64,000 bases of DNA from assembly GCF_018882465.1 (NCBI RefSeq), contig NZ_JACVOK010000002.1:124001-188000 (forward strand). The letters are read 5' to 3'. Below are positions 40,884 to 50,398 of this stretch, piece by piece. Under the pieces are notes generated by a model, which had not been told where the DNA came from, made no database searches, and saw only the letters and a program-made list of their open reading frames with translations. Every line of letters starts with the position of its first letter. Position 1 is the stretch's first letter. Made by a program: the position numbers and the translations under genes. This DNA comes from Polynucleobacter sp. 73C-SIWE (GTDB lineage: Bacteria > Pseudomonadota > Gammaproteobacteria > Burkholderiales > Burkholderiaceae).

Positions 40884-40994
40884 GGCGAAGCTACTACCCA
40901 TTTCACCCGTATTGCACGCGGTATCCCGGTAGGCGGGGAGTTGGAGTATGTTGATGCGGGAACCTTGGCTAGAGCTTTAATGGATCGCCGCTAA
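40884..40994 (+). pseudogene. Decayed second copy of the recR 3' end
   Basis: In frame it reads G-E-A-T-T-H-F, then [20 protein letters not shown] and on to the same last residues M-D-R-R and stop as RecR. Compared with true recR (39958-40104) it lacks about 12 codons after G-E-A-T-x-H and has many synonymous changes. It begins 13 bases after the HepT stop and ends 1 base before the ParD-like ATG. Confidence 0.9.
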
Positions 40995-40995
40995 C

Positions 40996-41223
40996 ATGCT
41001 GGTTTCTATCGAGTTGTCAGAGTCATTAATTGATGATGCGAATTCTGCCTCGGGTATTACAAAAAGAACCATCTCTGAGCAGATTGAGTATTGGGCCCGT
41101 CTAGGCAAGGCATGTGAAGACAATCCTGATCTACAAGTCGATATGATCCAGGATATTTTGGCAAGTAGAGCAGAGATGAATCTCAATAAGTTAAGCCAAT
41201 TTCGTTTTGGGAAGCCTGTCTAA
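40996..41223 (+). CDS. ParD-like antitoxin-family protein (orphan)
   Basis: 75 residues: V-S-I-E-L-S-E-S-L-I-D-D-A, then R-T-I-S-E-Q-I-E-Y-W-A-R-L-G-K (about 34-48), the ParD-like ribbon-helix-helix pattern. No toxin gene follows: the 234 bp to the porin gene contain no candidate. It starts just after the recR remnant, so the ancestral order was probably recR then this gene. Confidence 0.75.
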   Translation: MLVSIELSESLIDDANSASGITKRTISEQIEYWARLGKACEDNPDLQVDMIQDILASRAEMNLNKLSQFRFGKPV

Positions 41224-41457
41224 ATATCCCTTGAGTACCTAGTAAGTTGTTTTCAGAGCACAGTGCCATCCCCTGTGCATCAAGCCCCAATCGCTAATCT
41301 GTCATCCCATTGCCATAAAGGCTAGGTAAATTCCTTCTTATTGGGGATAATTTGGTCTGCACCACCCTTGGGCTTCAATCTCAAGCTGTGTTTGCCTAGT
41401 TTTTCCTATCGGTACCTTGCTATTGCATTGCACTGGCATCCCAATTAGAAATTGTGA

Positions 41458-42873
41458 ATGACCCGCAAGTTTTATCTACCCCTCCTGTTGAGCATTATTT
41501 GCACTTTCCTCGGAGCAACTGCGTTCGCGCAGAAGGCGGGCTCGGGCTCGGACCAAATTGCCACTTTTGCATCACCTATTCAGGATTTGCCAACAGAGGG
41601 TGAACTCTTTGGATTACCAGTAAACATACACGGCCAGACTACTTACGTGAATCAGCGTTACAACAACTTCACATCCAGCTATTCTGGTCCAAATAGCTTG
41701 AATGCTCAGAACTCCATGAGCTATACCTGGTCAGGGACTTTATTCTTTGGTGCTCGTGTGGCGCCTAATACGGATATCTATTTCAACCCAGAGGTGATCT
41801 CTGGTGTACCTTTCTCTGGTTTAGTAGGTTTGGGTGGCTTTACCAATGGTGAGGGAAGTAAGGCTACTGGAGCACAAGCTAAGTTTTATTCTGCACGTGC
41901 TTTTGTACGTCAGACATTTAATCAAGAGGGCGATAAAGTTGTTCTTGAGAATGAAGCTAATCAAATTACACAAACCGTGAGTAGCAATCGTGTTGTTGTG
42001 ACTGCTGGACAGTTTTCTACTTTAGATATTTTTGACGATAGTCGCTATGCTAAAGATCCACGCATTCAGTTTATGAACTGGGGCAATATGACCTACTTAG
42101 CTTACGACTATTCTGCTGACGCGCGCGGCTACAGTACTGGCCTAGCGGGTGAATGGTATCTTGATAATTGGGTTTTGCGGGCCTCTCGTATGCTTGCACC
42201 GAAAAATCCTAATGGCCGCGATCTCAATTGGCAAATCTTTAATACTTATGGTGACCAAATTGAAGTTGAGCGGCAACACAATATTGCCGACCTTCCTGGT
42301 AAGGTCAGTGTGCTTGCTTACCGCAACAGAATGATTCTGGCGCGCTTTTCTGATGCAACCAATTATATAGTGGCTAATAATGCCCAGGGTACGCAAGCGA
42401 TTAATAATGTGCGTACTAATTATCAATATAAAACCGGTGTCGGTATTCATGGTGAGCAGGCTTTGACAAAAGATCTAGGGATCTATGGCCGTGCATTTAC
42501 ATCTGATGGTCATACTGAAACGATGTCGTTCACTGAAGCGGATAACTCAATCTCGGTTGGTATGGGTATGAATGGCACAAGCTGGAAGCGTCCGAGTGAC
42601 ACTATTGGTATCTCCATGATGCAAAACGGACTCTCGAGTTTCAGAAGAGGGTATTTGCAAGCTGGGGGTGTCTCTTACTTTATTGGTGACTATGCTGGTG
42701 CAGGCCAGACAATCTCCTATCGACCAGAAAGAATTGGCGAGGTGTATTACAACGCCAAGGTGATTAAGAATGTGCTTGCTGGTCTGAACTTTCAGCACAT
42801 CAATAATCCGGCATACAACGCTGCCCGCGGCCCTGTAAACATCGTATCTTTCAGGATTCATGCTGAGTTTTAA
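41458..42873 (+). CDS. OprB-like outer-membrane porin
   Basis: 471 residues with a signal peptide (cleavage near A-F-A / Q-K). The mature part is rich in aromatic and Gly residues alternating as in beta-barrels, with F-N-P-E-V-I-S-G-V-P-F and G-Q-F-S-T-L-D-I-F-D-D-S-R-Y-A-K-D-P-R blocks that resemble carbohydrate-selective porins (OprB). It ends in Phe, as outer-membrane proteins do. It precedes an RND efflux operon but has its own spacing and probably its own promoter. Substrate unknown. Confidence 0.7.
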   Translation: MTRKFYLPLLLSIICTFLGATAFAQKAGSGSDQIATFASPIQDLPTEGELFGLPVNIHGQTTYVNQRYNNFTSSYSGPNSLNAQNSMSYTWSGTLFFGARVAPNTDIYFNPEVISGVPFSGLVGLGGFTNGEGSKATGAQAKFYSARAFVRQTFNQEGDKVVLENEANQITQTVSSNRVVVTAGQFSTLDIFDDSRYAKDPRIQFMNWGNMTYLAYDYSADARGYSTGLAGEWYLDNWVLRASRMLAPKNPNGRDLNWQIFNTYGDQIEVERQHNIADLPGKVSVLAYRNRMILARFSDATNYIVANNAQGTQAINNVRTNYQYKTGVGIHGEQALTKDLGIYGRAFTSDGHTETMSFTEADNSISVGMGMNGTSWKRPSDTIGISMMQNGLSSFRRGYLQAGGVSYFIGDYAGAGQTISYRPERIGEVYYNAKVIKNVLAGLNFQHINNPAYNAARGPVNIVSFRIHAEF

Positions 42874-42937
42874 GCGTTCTGTTGTTCCAGCTTTTAATTA
42901 TTTTCTTTAGAATCAATAAGATAGCCATTCCTAATTT

Positions 42938-43022
42938 TTAGACTTTTGGCTTTTGTCACCTATAATCTCTAAAAGCCCCCTGAAATGGGTATTTCTAGGA
43001 TCTAAATCTGCATCAGGGGCTA
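42938..43022 (+). promoter_or_regulatory. Promoter and 5' hairpin leader of the RND operon
   Basis: TTAGAC (42938-42943), 17 nt, TATAAT (42961-42966) predict a start near 42972. The transcript would then begin with AGCCCC-C-TGA (from 42974) that pairs with TCAGGGGCT (to 43021), enclosing about 30 nt. A SD-like GAGGTAG precedes the TTG start of the TolC gene (43061). Confidence 0.6.
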
Positions 43023-43060
43023 TAAAAATAGCATTTATATAGATTTAGAGGTAGCCGCAT

Positions 43061-44575
43061 TTGTTGATTTACGGCATACGTAAGAGAGACGTAGCAAATT
43101 TATTCAAAAGCATTGCACCATATGCAATGGCGACTTTTGCAATTTCTGCTTTTGCGCAAGGTGGTCAGAGTGCTCCTGCCAGCGTCACTGTGCAATCTAA
43201 TGACTCCTCTTTAACAGCGCCGCCATCCATTGGCGCGCAACTCGGTAGCCAAGAGCAAAGCCCAAAAGTAGCGGAGTTATTTGCCCCGGTTACCAAAGCG
43301 AATATACCCAAGATTTATACCAAACCGATTTCATCCGGACCAACCGAGATGGATTTGCGTCAATTGTGGAGTGAGTTAAAACTGAACAACCCGCAATTGT
43401 CTTCATTGCGTGAGTCCTATTTATCTGCCAAGGCAACCGTACCGCAGATTGCTGCACCGGCTAATCCACAAGTTGGATTGGTATGGTCAGGCATGCCAGT
43501 CAATTCACCATTTGCCTTAGGTGGTGCAAATGCACCATCAGCTGCTAATCCTAATGGCATCAGTAGTAATAACGCTATTTCGGTAGCACAACCATTTCAG
43601 TTTCCTGGAAAGAAGAGTTTGGCAGCGGATATTGCGAATACCAATGCAGAAGCGCTCCTGGCAAGCTCTGAATCTACTTATTTGCAATTGGGTGCACAGC
43701 TCTCAACCCTTTACTACAACGCGCTAGCGGCTCAAAAGCAGCTTCAGGTTCTGAAAGAGTCTGTCATGCGCCTAGAGATGGTGAAGAATGTTGCTAAAGC
43801 ACGCTACGCCAATAATGCAGCAGCTTATGTTGAATATCTCAACGCACAAGTGGCGCAAAGTGCAGCCCAAGCAGATCAGTTCAATGTTGAGCGTCAATTA
43901 CAAGTTGCACTCAACAACATCAATACCTTAGTAGGCCGTCACTCCCGCGAGAAATTGGTTCTCCGTGGTGATGTGCGCCGCGCTATGAGTAGTGTGCCCA
44001 CTTTAGTGGAGTTAGAAGACTATGCAGAATCGAGTCATCCCGCTTTAAAAAGTTCAGCATTACAACTTGATGCTGCACGCAAGGGTGTTGACTTAGCCAA
44101 AAAAGCATATCTCCCAGACTTTCAGGTGATTGGTTCTTCTTACACTCCGCGTGGACCTTTTTCTGCTAACAACGGCGCGATGTTTTATCAGTTCGAATTA
44201 GATCTCATCATTCCGCTCTATTTCTTTACTAAAGAAAAGTATGGGGTAGAGCAGGCACAACGTAATCAAGCGGCCGCTGAGGCCGGCAATATCTCGAATC
44301 GTCAGCAAATTGTATTGGCCGTCAATACAGCCTATGCCGCCTATGAGCAGGCCAAGAGCCAAACCCAATTTTTGAAGGATCGCCAAGTGCCACAGGCGGA
44401 TGCTGCCTATAAGGTGGGCCTGACCCAGTACTCGAATAATGGTCAAGGATTTAATGATTTATTGACTGCGCAAACTCAATTGCGTAACTTAGAGATTGCA
44501 TTGGCGCAAGCGGAGAGTAATCTATTGCAAGCGCAAGCAGTATTAATGGTTTCTGCAGGCAAAGAGCCTTTTTAA
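43061..44575 (+). CDS. TolC-family outer-membrane efflux protein
   Basis: 504 residues starting at TTG 43061 (GAGG about 11 bases before; ATG 43124 is an alternative). The signal peptide ends near A-F-A-Q. Two OEP repeats are seen: D-L-R-Q-L-W-S-E-L-K-L-N-N-P-Q and later L-V-E-L-E-D-Y-A-E-S-S-H-P-A-L-K. Long heptad-like helices (A-Q-V-A-Q-S-A-A-Q-A-D-Q) are typical of the periplasmic tunnel. It forms the outer channel of the tripartite pump with the next two genes, CusC/CzcC-like. Confidence 0.9.
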   Translation: MLIYGIRKRDVANLFKSIAPYAMATFAISAFAQGGQSAPASVTVQSNDSSLTAPPSIGAQLGSQEQSPKVAELFAPVTKANIPKIYTKPISSGPTEMDLRQLWSELKLNNPQLSSLRESYLSAKATVPQIAAPANPQVGLVWSGMPVNSPFALGGANAPSAANPNGISSNNAISVAQPFQFPGKKSLAADIANTNAEALLASSESTYLQLGAQLSTLYYNALAAQKQLQVLKESVMRLEMVKNVAKARYANNAAAYVEYLNAQVAQSAAQADQFNVERQLQVALNNINTLVGRHSREKLVLRGDVRRAMSSVPTLVELEDYAESSHPALKSSALQLDAARKGVDLAKKAYLPDFQVIGSSYTPRGPFSANNGAMFYQFELDLIIPLYFFTKEKYGVEQAQRNQAAAEAGNISNRQQIVLAVNTAYAAYEQAKSQTQFLKDRQVPQADAAYKVGLTQYSNNGQGFNDLLTAQTQLRNLEIALAQAESNLLQAQAVLMVSAGKEPF

Positions 44576-44584
44576 GGAGTAGTT

Positions 44585-45856
44585 TTGCTCAATAAATTGA
44601 TTGCGTTTCTAAAAGGTTTGCCTGAGAAGGTAAAACCGCATTTGCACAAAGGAGTGCACGATGGCGCACATCATGCAAAAGTTGCTGCTACTGGCTTAGT
44701 TGGCTTGTATTGGAATCTTTCTCCAACGAATCGTTACCGCGTTCGCTTGGCTGCTTTTGCTTTTGCAATTCTATCGATTGGTATTGTGCTGGGTCGTGTG
44801 ACCAACGTAAATCGCGTTGTGAAAATTGAAAGTTCTAGCAAGGGTCTCAAAGTAGAGAGTAGTGGCGTATTGGAATTAAAGTTGCCTGGCGTAAAACTCA
44901 ACCCAGAGGTGTATGTTTTTCAGTCAGCTGAAAAAGTTCAAGTACCGGTCAATATCAAAGTACCAGGACGCCTTGCATTTAATGCTGAAAAATCAAAAGT
45001 GCTCTCAGCGCGTGCTCCAGGCAGGGTTGAGCGTATTTATGCCTTCGATGGTGCACTCGTGGATATTGGTTCACCAGTGGTAGAGCTTTATAGCCCAGAG
45101 TTTATTTCTGCTCAACAAGAATATTTACTCTCTTCTAAAACTGCTAGGGTTTTAGAGGGCAGTAAAACCATGAGTGATTTACTGGGGGATGCCCGTATTA
45201 CTCAGCAAGCTGCTGCAAACCGTATGAGAAATCTAGGCGCAGGAGATGGGGATATCAAGAGTATTGAAGCTACTGGCAAGACAACGGCTAATTTAGTCAT
45301 GCGCTCACCATTAAAGGGTGTTGTAGTGAAGCGCAATGTTGAGCCTGGCTCGACACTGAGTTCCGGAGACGTTATCGCCACGCTAGCTGACCCTAAGCAC
45401 CTCTGGTTCTTGGGTAATGTATTCGAACAAGATTTCAGAATGATTAAGCAGGGGCAAAAGATGGTTTTGCACCTTGAGGCTTATCCTGAGAAAGAGTTTG
45501 TTGCTTATGCCAACTACATTGCCCCCGCAATTGACCCACAGACAAGGGCTTTATTAATTCGTGCTGATGTAGAAAACACCGATGATTTGCTGCGTCCCGA
45601 TATGTTCGCTTCTGGATTGCTCACTACTGGTACTGCAGATGCAGTAGTAGTTCCGCAATCAGCCATTGTCAGAATTCGTGAACATCGCTTTGCCATCATT
45701 AAGGTTGGTCCTGAGACCTTCAGGCGCGTGCCAGTGAAGGGTTATGATCTCAACAGTAAGAGCTTTGCGATTACTGAGGGCGTGGAGCAGGGTTGGCAAA
45801 TCTTGGCTGAGGGCGCTGTTTTGTTAAATGACCGCTTTGCCAAGCAGGAGGACTAA
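44585..45856 (+). CDS. RND efflux periplasmic adaptor (CusB/CzcB-like)
   Basis: 423 residues from TTG 44585 (AAGGAG upstream at 44573-44579). The first 50 residues are basic and soluble and a membrane anchor lies at about 57-75. Barrel-sandwich, helical hairpin and beta-barrel domains of membrane fusion proteins follow (A-P-G-R-V-E-R-I-Y, S-P-L-K-G-V-V-V-K-R-N-V-E-P-G-S, then D-P-Q-T-R-A-L-L-I-R). It links the inner-membrane pump to the TolC protein. The long cytoplasmic N-terminus, with several His (H-L-H-K-G-V-H-D-G-A-H-H), is unusual and might bind metal. Confidence 0.9.
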   Translation: MLNKLIAFLKGLPEKVKPHLHKGVHDGAHHAKVAATGLVGLYWNLSPTNRYRVRLAAFAFAILSIGIVLGRVTNVNRVVKIESSSKGLKVESSGVLELKLPGVKLNPEVYVFQSAEKVQVPVNIKVPGRLAFNAEKSKVLSARAPGRVERIYAFDGALVDIGSPVVELYSPEFISAQQEYLLSSKTARVLEGSKTMSDLLGDARITQQAAANRMRNLGAGDGDIKSIEATGKTTANLVMRSPLKGVVVKRNVEPGSTLSSGDVIATLADPKHLWFLGNVFEQDFRMIKQGQKMVLHLEAYPEKEFVAYANYIAPAIDPQTRALLIRADVENTDDLLRPDMFASGLLTTGTADAVVVPQSAIVRIREHRFAIIKVGPETFRRVPVKGYDLNSKSFAITEGVEQGWQILAEGAVLLNDRFAKQED

Positions 45857-48800
45857 GTGAGCGTTTTCACCTCCTTTATTCGAGGGGTAGTCGAGAAGCG
45901 CGTGCTTGTCATTTTTGCTTCTGTCGTATTGCTTGGCCTAGGTATGCTCAGTTTGAGCAAATTACCAATTCAGCCATATCCAGGGGTTGCACCATTAACA
46001 ATCCAAGCGATTTCACAATGGCCAGGAAGAAGTACTACCGAGGTAGAGCAACAAGTTACCATTCCCGTTGAAAATGCATTGGCTGGCATTCCAGGCTTGC
46101 AAGCGTTTCGCTCTGTATCGCTATTTGGATTGTCTGTAGTCACACTCAAATTTAATGACACTACAGATCCATTCAAGGCTCGCCAAACTTTCTTAGCTAA
46201 TTTAGCCAACGTGAGTTTCCCTCCGGGTGTGACTTCTAGCATTAGCCCTGACTCAGATGCAACCGGCGAGATTATGCGCTATGAGGTTCGTTCTGAATAC
46301 GCATCCTCTACACAATTAAAAACATTACAAAACTACGAGATCTATAAAGAGCTCAAGCAAACCCCGGGTGTAGCTGATGTGTCTTCATTCGGCGGCAAGG
46401 TGCGGCAGTATCAGGTGATCGTCAGCCCTGAAAGTCTCCAGGCCAAGGATGTCTCTGTCAATCAATTGATCTTGGCGCTCACCAATGCCAATAGCAATAT
46501 TGGTGGTGGATTGTTACCTAGTGGTGAGCAGCAATTTGTGGTTCGCGGAGTTGGCCTTCTCAAAAGTATTGATGACATCAAGCAAGTTGTTGTTGCCGTA
46601 AATAAGGGTGTGCCTATTCGAATTGGGGATGTTGCTAGAGTTGATATAGGCAATGCGCCTCGTTTGGGGATGTTTCAATTCAATCACAATCCTGATTCAG
46701 TTGAGGGTATTGTTTATTTGCGCCGCGGCGAGAATGCTACTGAGGTATTAGCAAGAGTGCGCCACACCATCGACAATATCAATAAACATATATTGCCTCC
46801 AGGCATTGAAGTAAAGCCGTTCTACGATCGTCAAGTGCTTTTAGATATCACGATTGGTACGGTTAAACATACCTTGTTCTTTGGTATTTCTTTAGTGCTG
46901 GCAGTGTTGTTTTTCTTCTTGGGTAATATTCGCGCAGCTGCCGTAGTTGCTGCTGTTATTCCACTGGCTTTGTGCGTCTCGTTTATTCAGATGCATTTAT
47001 GGAGCGTGCCAGCCAACTTAATTTCTCTGGGCGCAATTGACTTTGGAGTGATCGTCGACTCTGCCGTGATTCTGACGGAGAACGTCATGCGTCACCTGGA
47101 GGAGGGCGGTAAGCGCCTCAATCAAAGCATCATTCTGGCCACTAGTGAAGTGCAGCGCGCCATGATTTACTCAACCGGCATCATCATCGTAGCCTATTCC
47201 CCATTGTTCTTTATGGGCGGTGTTGAGGGCATTATCTTCAAGCCAATGGCCTTCACCATGGGCTTTGCTTTGATTGCAGCAATGATTTTGAGCTTGACCT
47301 TCCTGCCGGCAATGATTTCTTTGGTATTTGGTGAGAATCTGCATCACAAACCCCCATCATTCATCACCAAAATTCTGGAAAGCTATAAGCCTTTGCTCAG
47401 AAGATGGATGGATCGTCCCTTAACGGTTTTCTCAGTAGCGGTCTTTGTTCTTGGTCTGACTTTGCTCAGCATGATGCGTTTGGGTACCGCCTTCTTGCCA
47501 ACCCTTGAAGAGAACAATATTTGGCTGCGCGTTACTTTGCCTAATACGGTAGATCTGGATTACTCTGTCAAGGTTGCCAATCAACTGCGCGAGACTTTCT
47601 TAAAGCAGCCTGAGATTGAAAAGGTTGCTGCACAGATTGGTCGTCCTGATGACGGCACTGACTCTACAGGCGTGTTCAATCAGGAGTATGGGCTCTATTT
47701 AAAGAGCCCCGACAAGATGCCAAGAGGCTCTTCCAAGAAAGACCTCATTGCTCATCTAGAAAAAGAGTTAAATCAGATTCCGGGCATTACTTATAGCTTC
47801 TCGCAATATATTCAAGATAACGTCAATGAGGCCCTATCGGGCGTGAAGGGCGAGAACTCGATCAAGATTTATGGTACCGATCTTGAGGTCCTTGATCAAA
47901 AGGCACATGAAGTCATTGATCAGCTGAAAAAAGTACGCGGCGTAGAGGACGAAGGCATCTTAAAAGAGCTTGGTCAGCCAACCCTCAATATCCAGATTGA
48001 TCGCGAGCGTGCAGCTCGTTATGGCATTAATGTGAATGATATTCAAACTGTGGTTGCTAATGCGATCGGTGGTGCAGCCGTAACCAATTTACTTGAAGAT
48101 GAAAAGACCTTTGGTATTGCGATACGCTTAAATGAAGGCAGTCGTAATGACGTTGTAGATATTGGCCATTTATTAGTAGACGCTCCTGACGGGGCTAAGA
48201 TCCCCTTATCGATGGTAGCTACTGTGCAGTTATCAGATGGCCCATTCTTTATCTATCGTGAGGCGGGTAAGCGCTATATTGCGATTAAATTTAGCGTACG
48301 TAATCGTGATTTGGGTAGTGCTGTAGAGGATGCTCAGATCTTGGTTGAGCAAAACATCACCTTGCCGCCGAATTACTCTATTAGCTGGGATGGGCAGTTC
48401 AATCAAATGAAGCAGGCGCAAAAGAAACTGATGTTGATTGTGCCTTTAGCCTTGCTGGGCATCTTCTTATTGCTTGTGAGTGCTTTTGGAAATTTCCGCG
48501 ACGCCTTTATTGTGATGATCAATGTGCCATTTGCAGCCATTGGCGGCGTTCTTGCTTTGCATCTTGCTGGGGAAACATTGAGCATCTCGGCATTCTTTGG
48601 ATTCTTATCGCTCTTTGGCATTGCAATTCAGGATGGCGTGATCTTAATCTCTTTTATTAATAAGACGGCGGCAACTGAACATGGCGAGATGAAGGACATC
48701 ATGGTGGAGGGTGCCTCTTTGCGTGTACGTCCCGTTCTTATGACTGCAGCACTTTCAGGTTTAGGTCTTTTGCCAGCGGCTTTATCGCACTCGATTGGCT

Positions 48801-48934
48801 CTGAAGCACAGCGGCCATTAGCCTTGGTGATTGTGGGTGGCATGGTGACAACCACTATCTTGACACTTTTAGTCTTACCGGTAATCTATGGCTGGTTCAG
48901 GGGGCGTGCATTAACCCCAGCAAGTAATATTTAA
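45857..48934 (+). CDS. RND efflux transporter of the heavy-metal (CusA/CzcA) type
   Basis: 1025 residues from GTG 45857, immediately after the adaptor stop. Twelve membrane segments in the RND pattern. The fourth segment has D-F-G-V-I-V-D-S-A-V-I-L-T-E-N, keeping the two Asp and the Glu that mark metal-exporting HME-RND pumps (CzcA numbering D402, D408, E415) with Ser for the usual Gly. Proton-driven export across both membranes with the adaptor and TolC partners. Which ion is moved (Cu/Ag versus Co/Zn/Cd or Ni) is not evident, as methionine clusters of CusA are not obvious. No metal-sensing regulator is adjacent. Confidence 0.9.
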   Translation: MSVFTSFIRGVVEKRVLVIFASVVLLGLGMLSLSKLPIQPYPGVAPLTIQAISQWPGRSTTEVEQQVTIPVENALAGIPGLQAFRSVSLFGLSVVTLKFNDTTDPFKARQTFLANLANVSFPPGVTSSISPDSDATGEIMRYEVRSEYASSTQLKTLQNYEIYKELKQTPGVADVSSFGGKVRQYQVIVSPESLQAKDVSVNQLILALTNANSNIGGGLLPSGEQQFVVRGVGLLKSIDDIKQVVVAVNKGVPIRIGDVARVDIGNAPRLGMFQFNHNPDSVEGIVYLRRGENATEVLARVRHTIDNINKHILPPGIEVKPFYDRQVLLDITIGTVKHTLFFGISLVLAVLFFFLGNIRAAAVVAAVIPLALCVSFIQMHLWSVPANLISLGAIDFGVIVDSAVILTENVMRHLEEGGKRLNQSIILATSEVQRAMIYSTGIIIVAYSPLFFMGGVEGIIFKPMAFTMGFALIAAMILSLTFLPAMISLVFGENLHHKPPSFITKILESYKPLLRRWMDRPLTVFSVAVFVLGLTLLSMMRLGTAFLPTLEENNIWLRVTLPNTVDLDYSVKVANQLRETFLKQPEIEKVAAQIGRPDDGTDSTGVFNQEYGLYLKSPDKMPRGSSKKDLIAHLEKELNQIPGITYSFSQYIQDNVNEALSGVKGENSIKIYGTDLEVLDQKAHEVIDQLKKVRGVEDEGILKELGQPTLNIQIDRERAARYGINVNDIQTVVANAIGGAAVTNLLEDEKTFGIAIRLNEGSRNDVVDIGHLLVDAPDGAKIPLSMVATVQLSDGPFFIYREAGKRYIAIKFSVRNRDLGSAVEDAQILVEQNITLPPNYSISWDGQFNQMKQAQKKLMLIVPLALLGIFLLLVSAFGNFRDAFIVMINVPFAAIGGVLALHLAGETLSISAFFGFLSLFGIAIQDGVILISFINKTAATEHGEMKDIMVEGASLRVRPVLMTAALSGLGLLPAALSHSIGSEAQRPLALVIVGGMVTTTILTLLVLPVIYGWFRGRALTPASNI

Positions 48935-48956
48935 GTTAAGAAAGTAATTAATATTC

Positions 48957-49745
48957 ATGAGTGAACGTCAACCCCATATTTTGATTTCTAACGATGATGG
49001 CTATCTCGCTCCTGGCTTACTTGCCCTGGTCAATGCCGTGCGTCCATTGGGCCGCATTACGGTGATTGCGCCTGAGCAAAATCACAGTGGCGCATCTAAC
49101 TCTTTAACCTTATCTAGACCGCTCTCGATTCATCGAGTGGCTGGTGGTGAGCGTGATGGATTTTTCTTTATTAATGGCACGCCCACAGATTGCGTACACG
49201 TGGCGATGACCGGTTTCTTGGATGAAAAGCCTGACCTAGTCATTTCTGGCATCAATCAGGGCGAGAACATGGGCGAGGATGTGCTCTATTCCGGCACAGT
49301 GGCAGCAGCGATTGAAGGGGTGATGTTTGGTGTTCCTGGTATTGCTTTCTCACAAATCGATCGTGGCTGGAACCGGATTGAGGATGCCGCTAAAGCTGCA
49401 CACGATGTGGTTGCACAGATGTTGATTTCAGCGCTCGCTAGAACAGAAGGTACAGCAACATTACTGAACGTCAATATCCCAAACCGTCCTTATGCAGATT
49501 TGTATCGCTGGCGTGTCACTCGTTTAGGCAATCGCCATCACTCACAACCAGTGGTAGTGCAAGATAGCCCGCGTGGCGATAAGATTTATTGGATTGGTGC
49601 AGCAGGACACGTTAAAGATAATTCAGATGGTACGGATTTCCATGCAATTGATGAGGGTTGTATTTCGATTACTCCGATGCAATTGGATTTAAGTCATCAC
49701 GCACGCTTAGCAGCAATGCGCTCTAGTGGTTGGGATCGCGGTTGA
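48957..49745 (+). CDS. surE: 5'-nucleotidase SurE
   Basis: 262 residues. The N-terminus I-L-I-S-N-D-D-G-Y carries the metal-binding Asp pair, then G-A-S-N-S-L-T-L and N-G-T-P-T-D-C-V and [10 protein letters not shown]. It dephosphorylates nucleoside monophosphates and short polyphosphates. Its 3' end overlaps the pcm start, the classic surE-pcm-nlpD gene order. Confidence 0.97.
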   Translation: MSERQPHILISNDDGYLAPGLLALVNAVRPLGRITVIAPEQNHSGASNSLTLSRPLSIHRVAGGERDGFFFINGTPTDCVHVAMTGFLDEKPDLVISGINQGENMGEDVLYSGTVAAAIEGVMFGVPGIAFSQIDRGWNRIEDAAKAAHDVVAQMLISALARTEGTATLLNVNIPNRPYADLYRWRVTRLGNRHHSQPVVVQDSPRGDKIYWIGAAGHVKDNSDGTDFHAIDEGCISITPMQLDLSHHARLAAMRSSGWDRG

Positions 49746-50398
49746 AGGCTCCCACTGAAAGATTCGCGGCCTATCGCCAAGCGCTAGCTGCCAAAGTGCA
49801 TGCTGGCGGTGTGAAGCACGGTAAAACTTTAGAGGCCATTGCGACCGTTCCACGACATGCATTTATTGATGCTGGTTTGCATGCACAAGCCTATGAAGAT
49901 ACAGCGCTTCCTATTGGCCAAGAGCAAACGATCTCTAAGCCATCAGTAGTAGCTCGCATGATTGAGTTGTTGCATAAGCCTCGGCATCCGCTTGGCAAAG
50001 TTCTCGAGATTGGTACAGGTTGTGGTTACCAAGCAGCAGTGCTGAGTTTGCTGGCTGATGAAGTTTATTCAATAGAGCGCATTCGTCCGCTGCATGACAT
50101 GGCTAGAGCGAAGCTGCGCCCATTTCGGATTAATAATCTGCGCTTGATCTACGGTGATGGCATCTTGGGTTTGCCCCAAGCCGCACCCTTTGACGGGATC
50201 ATCTTGGCGGCAGCGGGTTTAGGTATCCCGGACGCCTTATTGGACCAATTGGCTATTGGAGGACGCTTGGTTGCCCCAGTTGCCAAAAATGAAAAAGAGC
50301 AGCAGCTCATCATGGTTGAAAGAATGAGCTCTCAGCGCTACCAAAGAACTGTCCTGGACGAGGTCTTTTTTGTACCCTTACAATCAGGGGTAATATGA
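49730..50398 (+). CDS. pcm: Protein-L-isoaspartate O-methyltransferase
   Basis: 222 residues as read from TTG 49730; TTG 49742 may equally be used. Signature V-P-R-H-A-F-I-D and [13 protein letters not shown], then the SAM-binding [15 protein letters not shown]. It repairs isoaspartyl residues in aged proteins. It overlaps surE by 16 (or 4) bases and nlpD-like by 4 bases. Confidence 0.95.
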   Translation: MGSRLKAPTERFAAYRQALAAKVHAGGVKHGKTLEAIATVPRHAFIDAGLHAQAYEDTALPIGQEQTISKPSVVARMIELLHKPRHPLGKVLEIGTGCGYQAAVLSLLADEVYSIERIRPLHDMARAKLRPFRINNLRLIYGDGILGLPQAAPFDGIILAAAGLGIPDALLDQLAIGGRLVAPVAKNEKEQQLIMVERMSSQRYQRTVLDEVFFVPLQSGVI

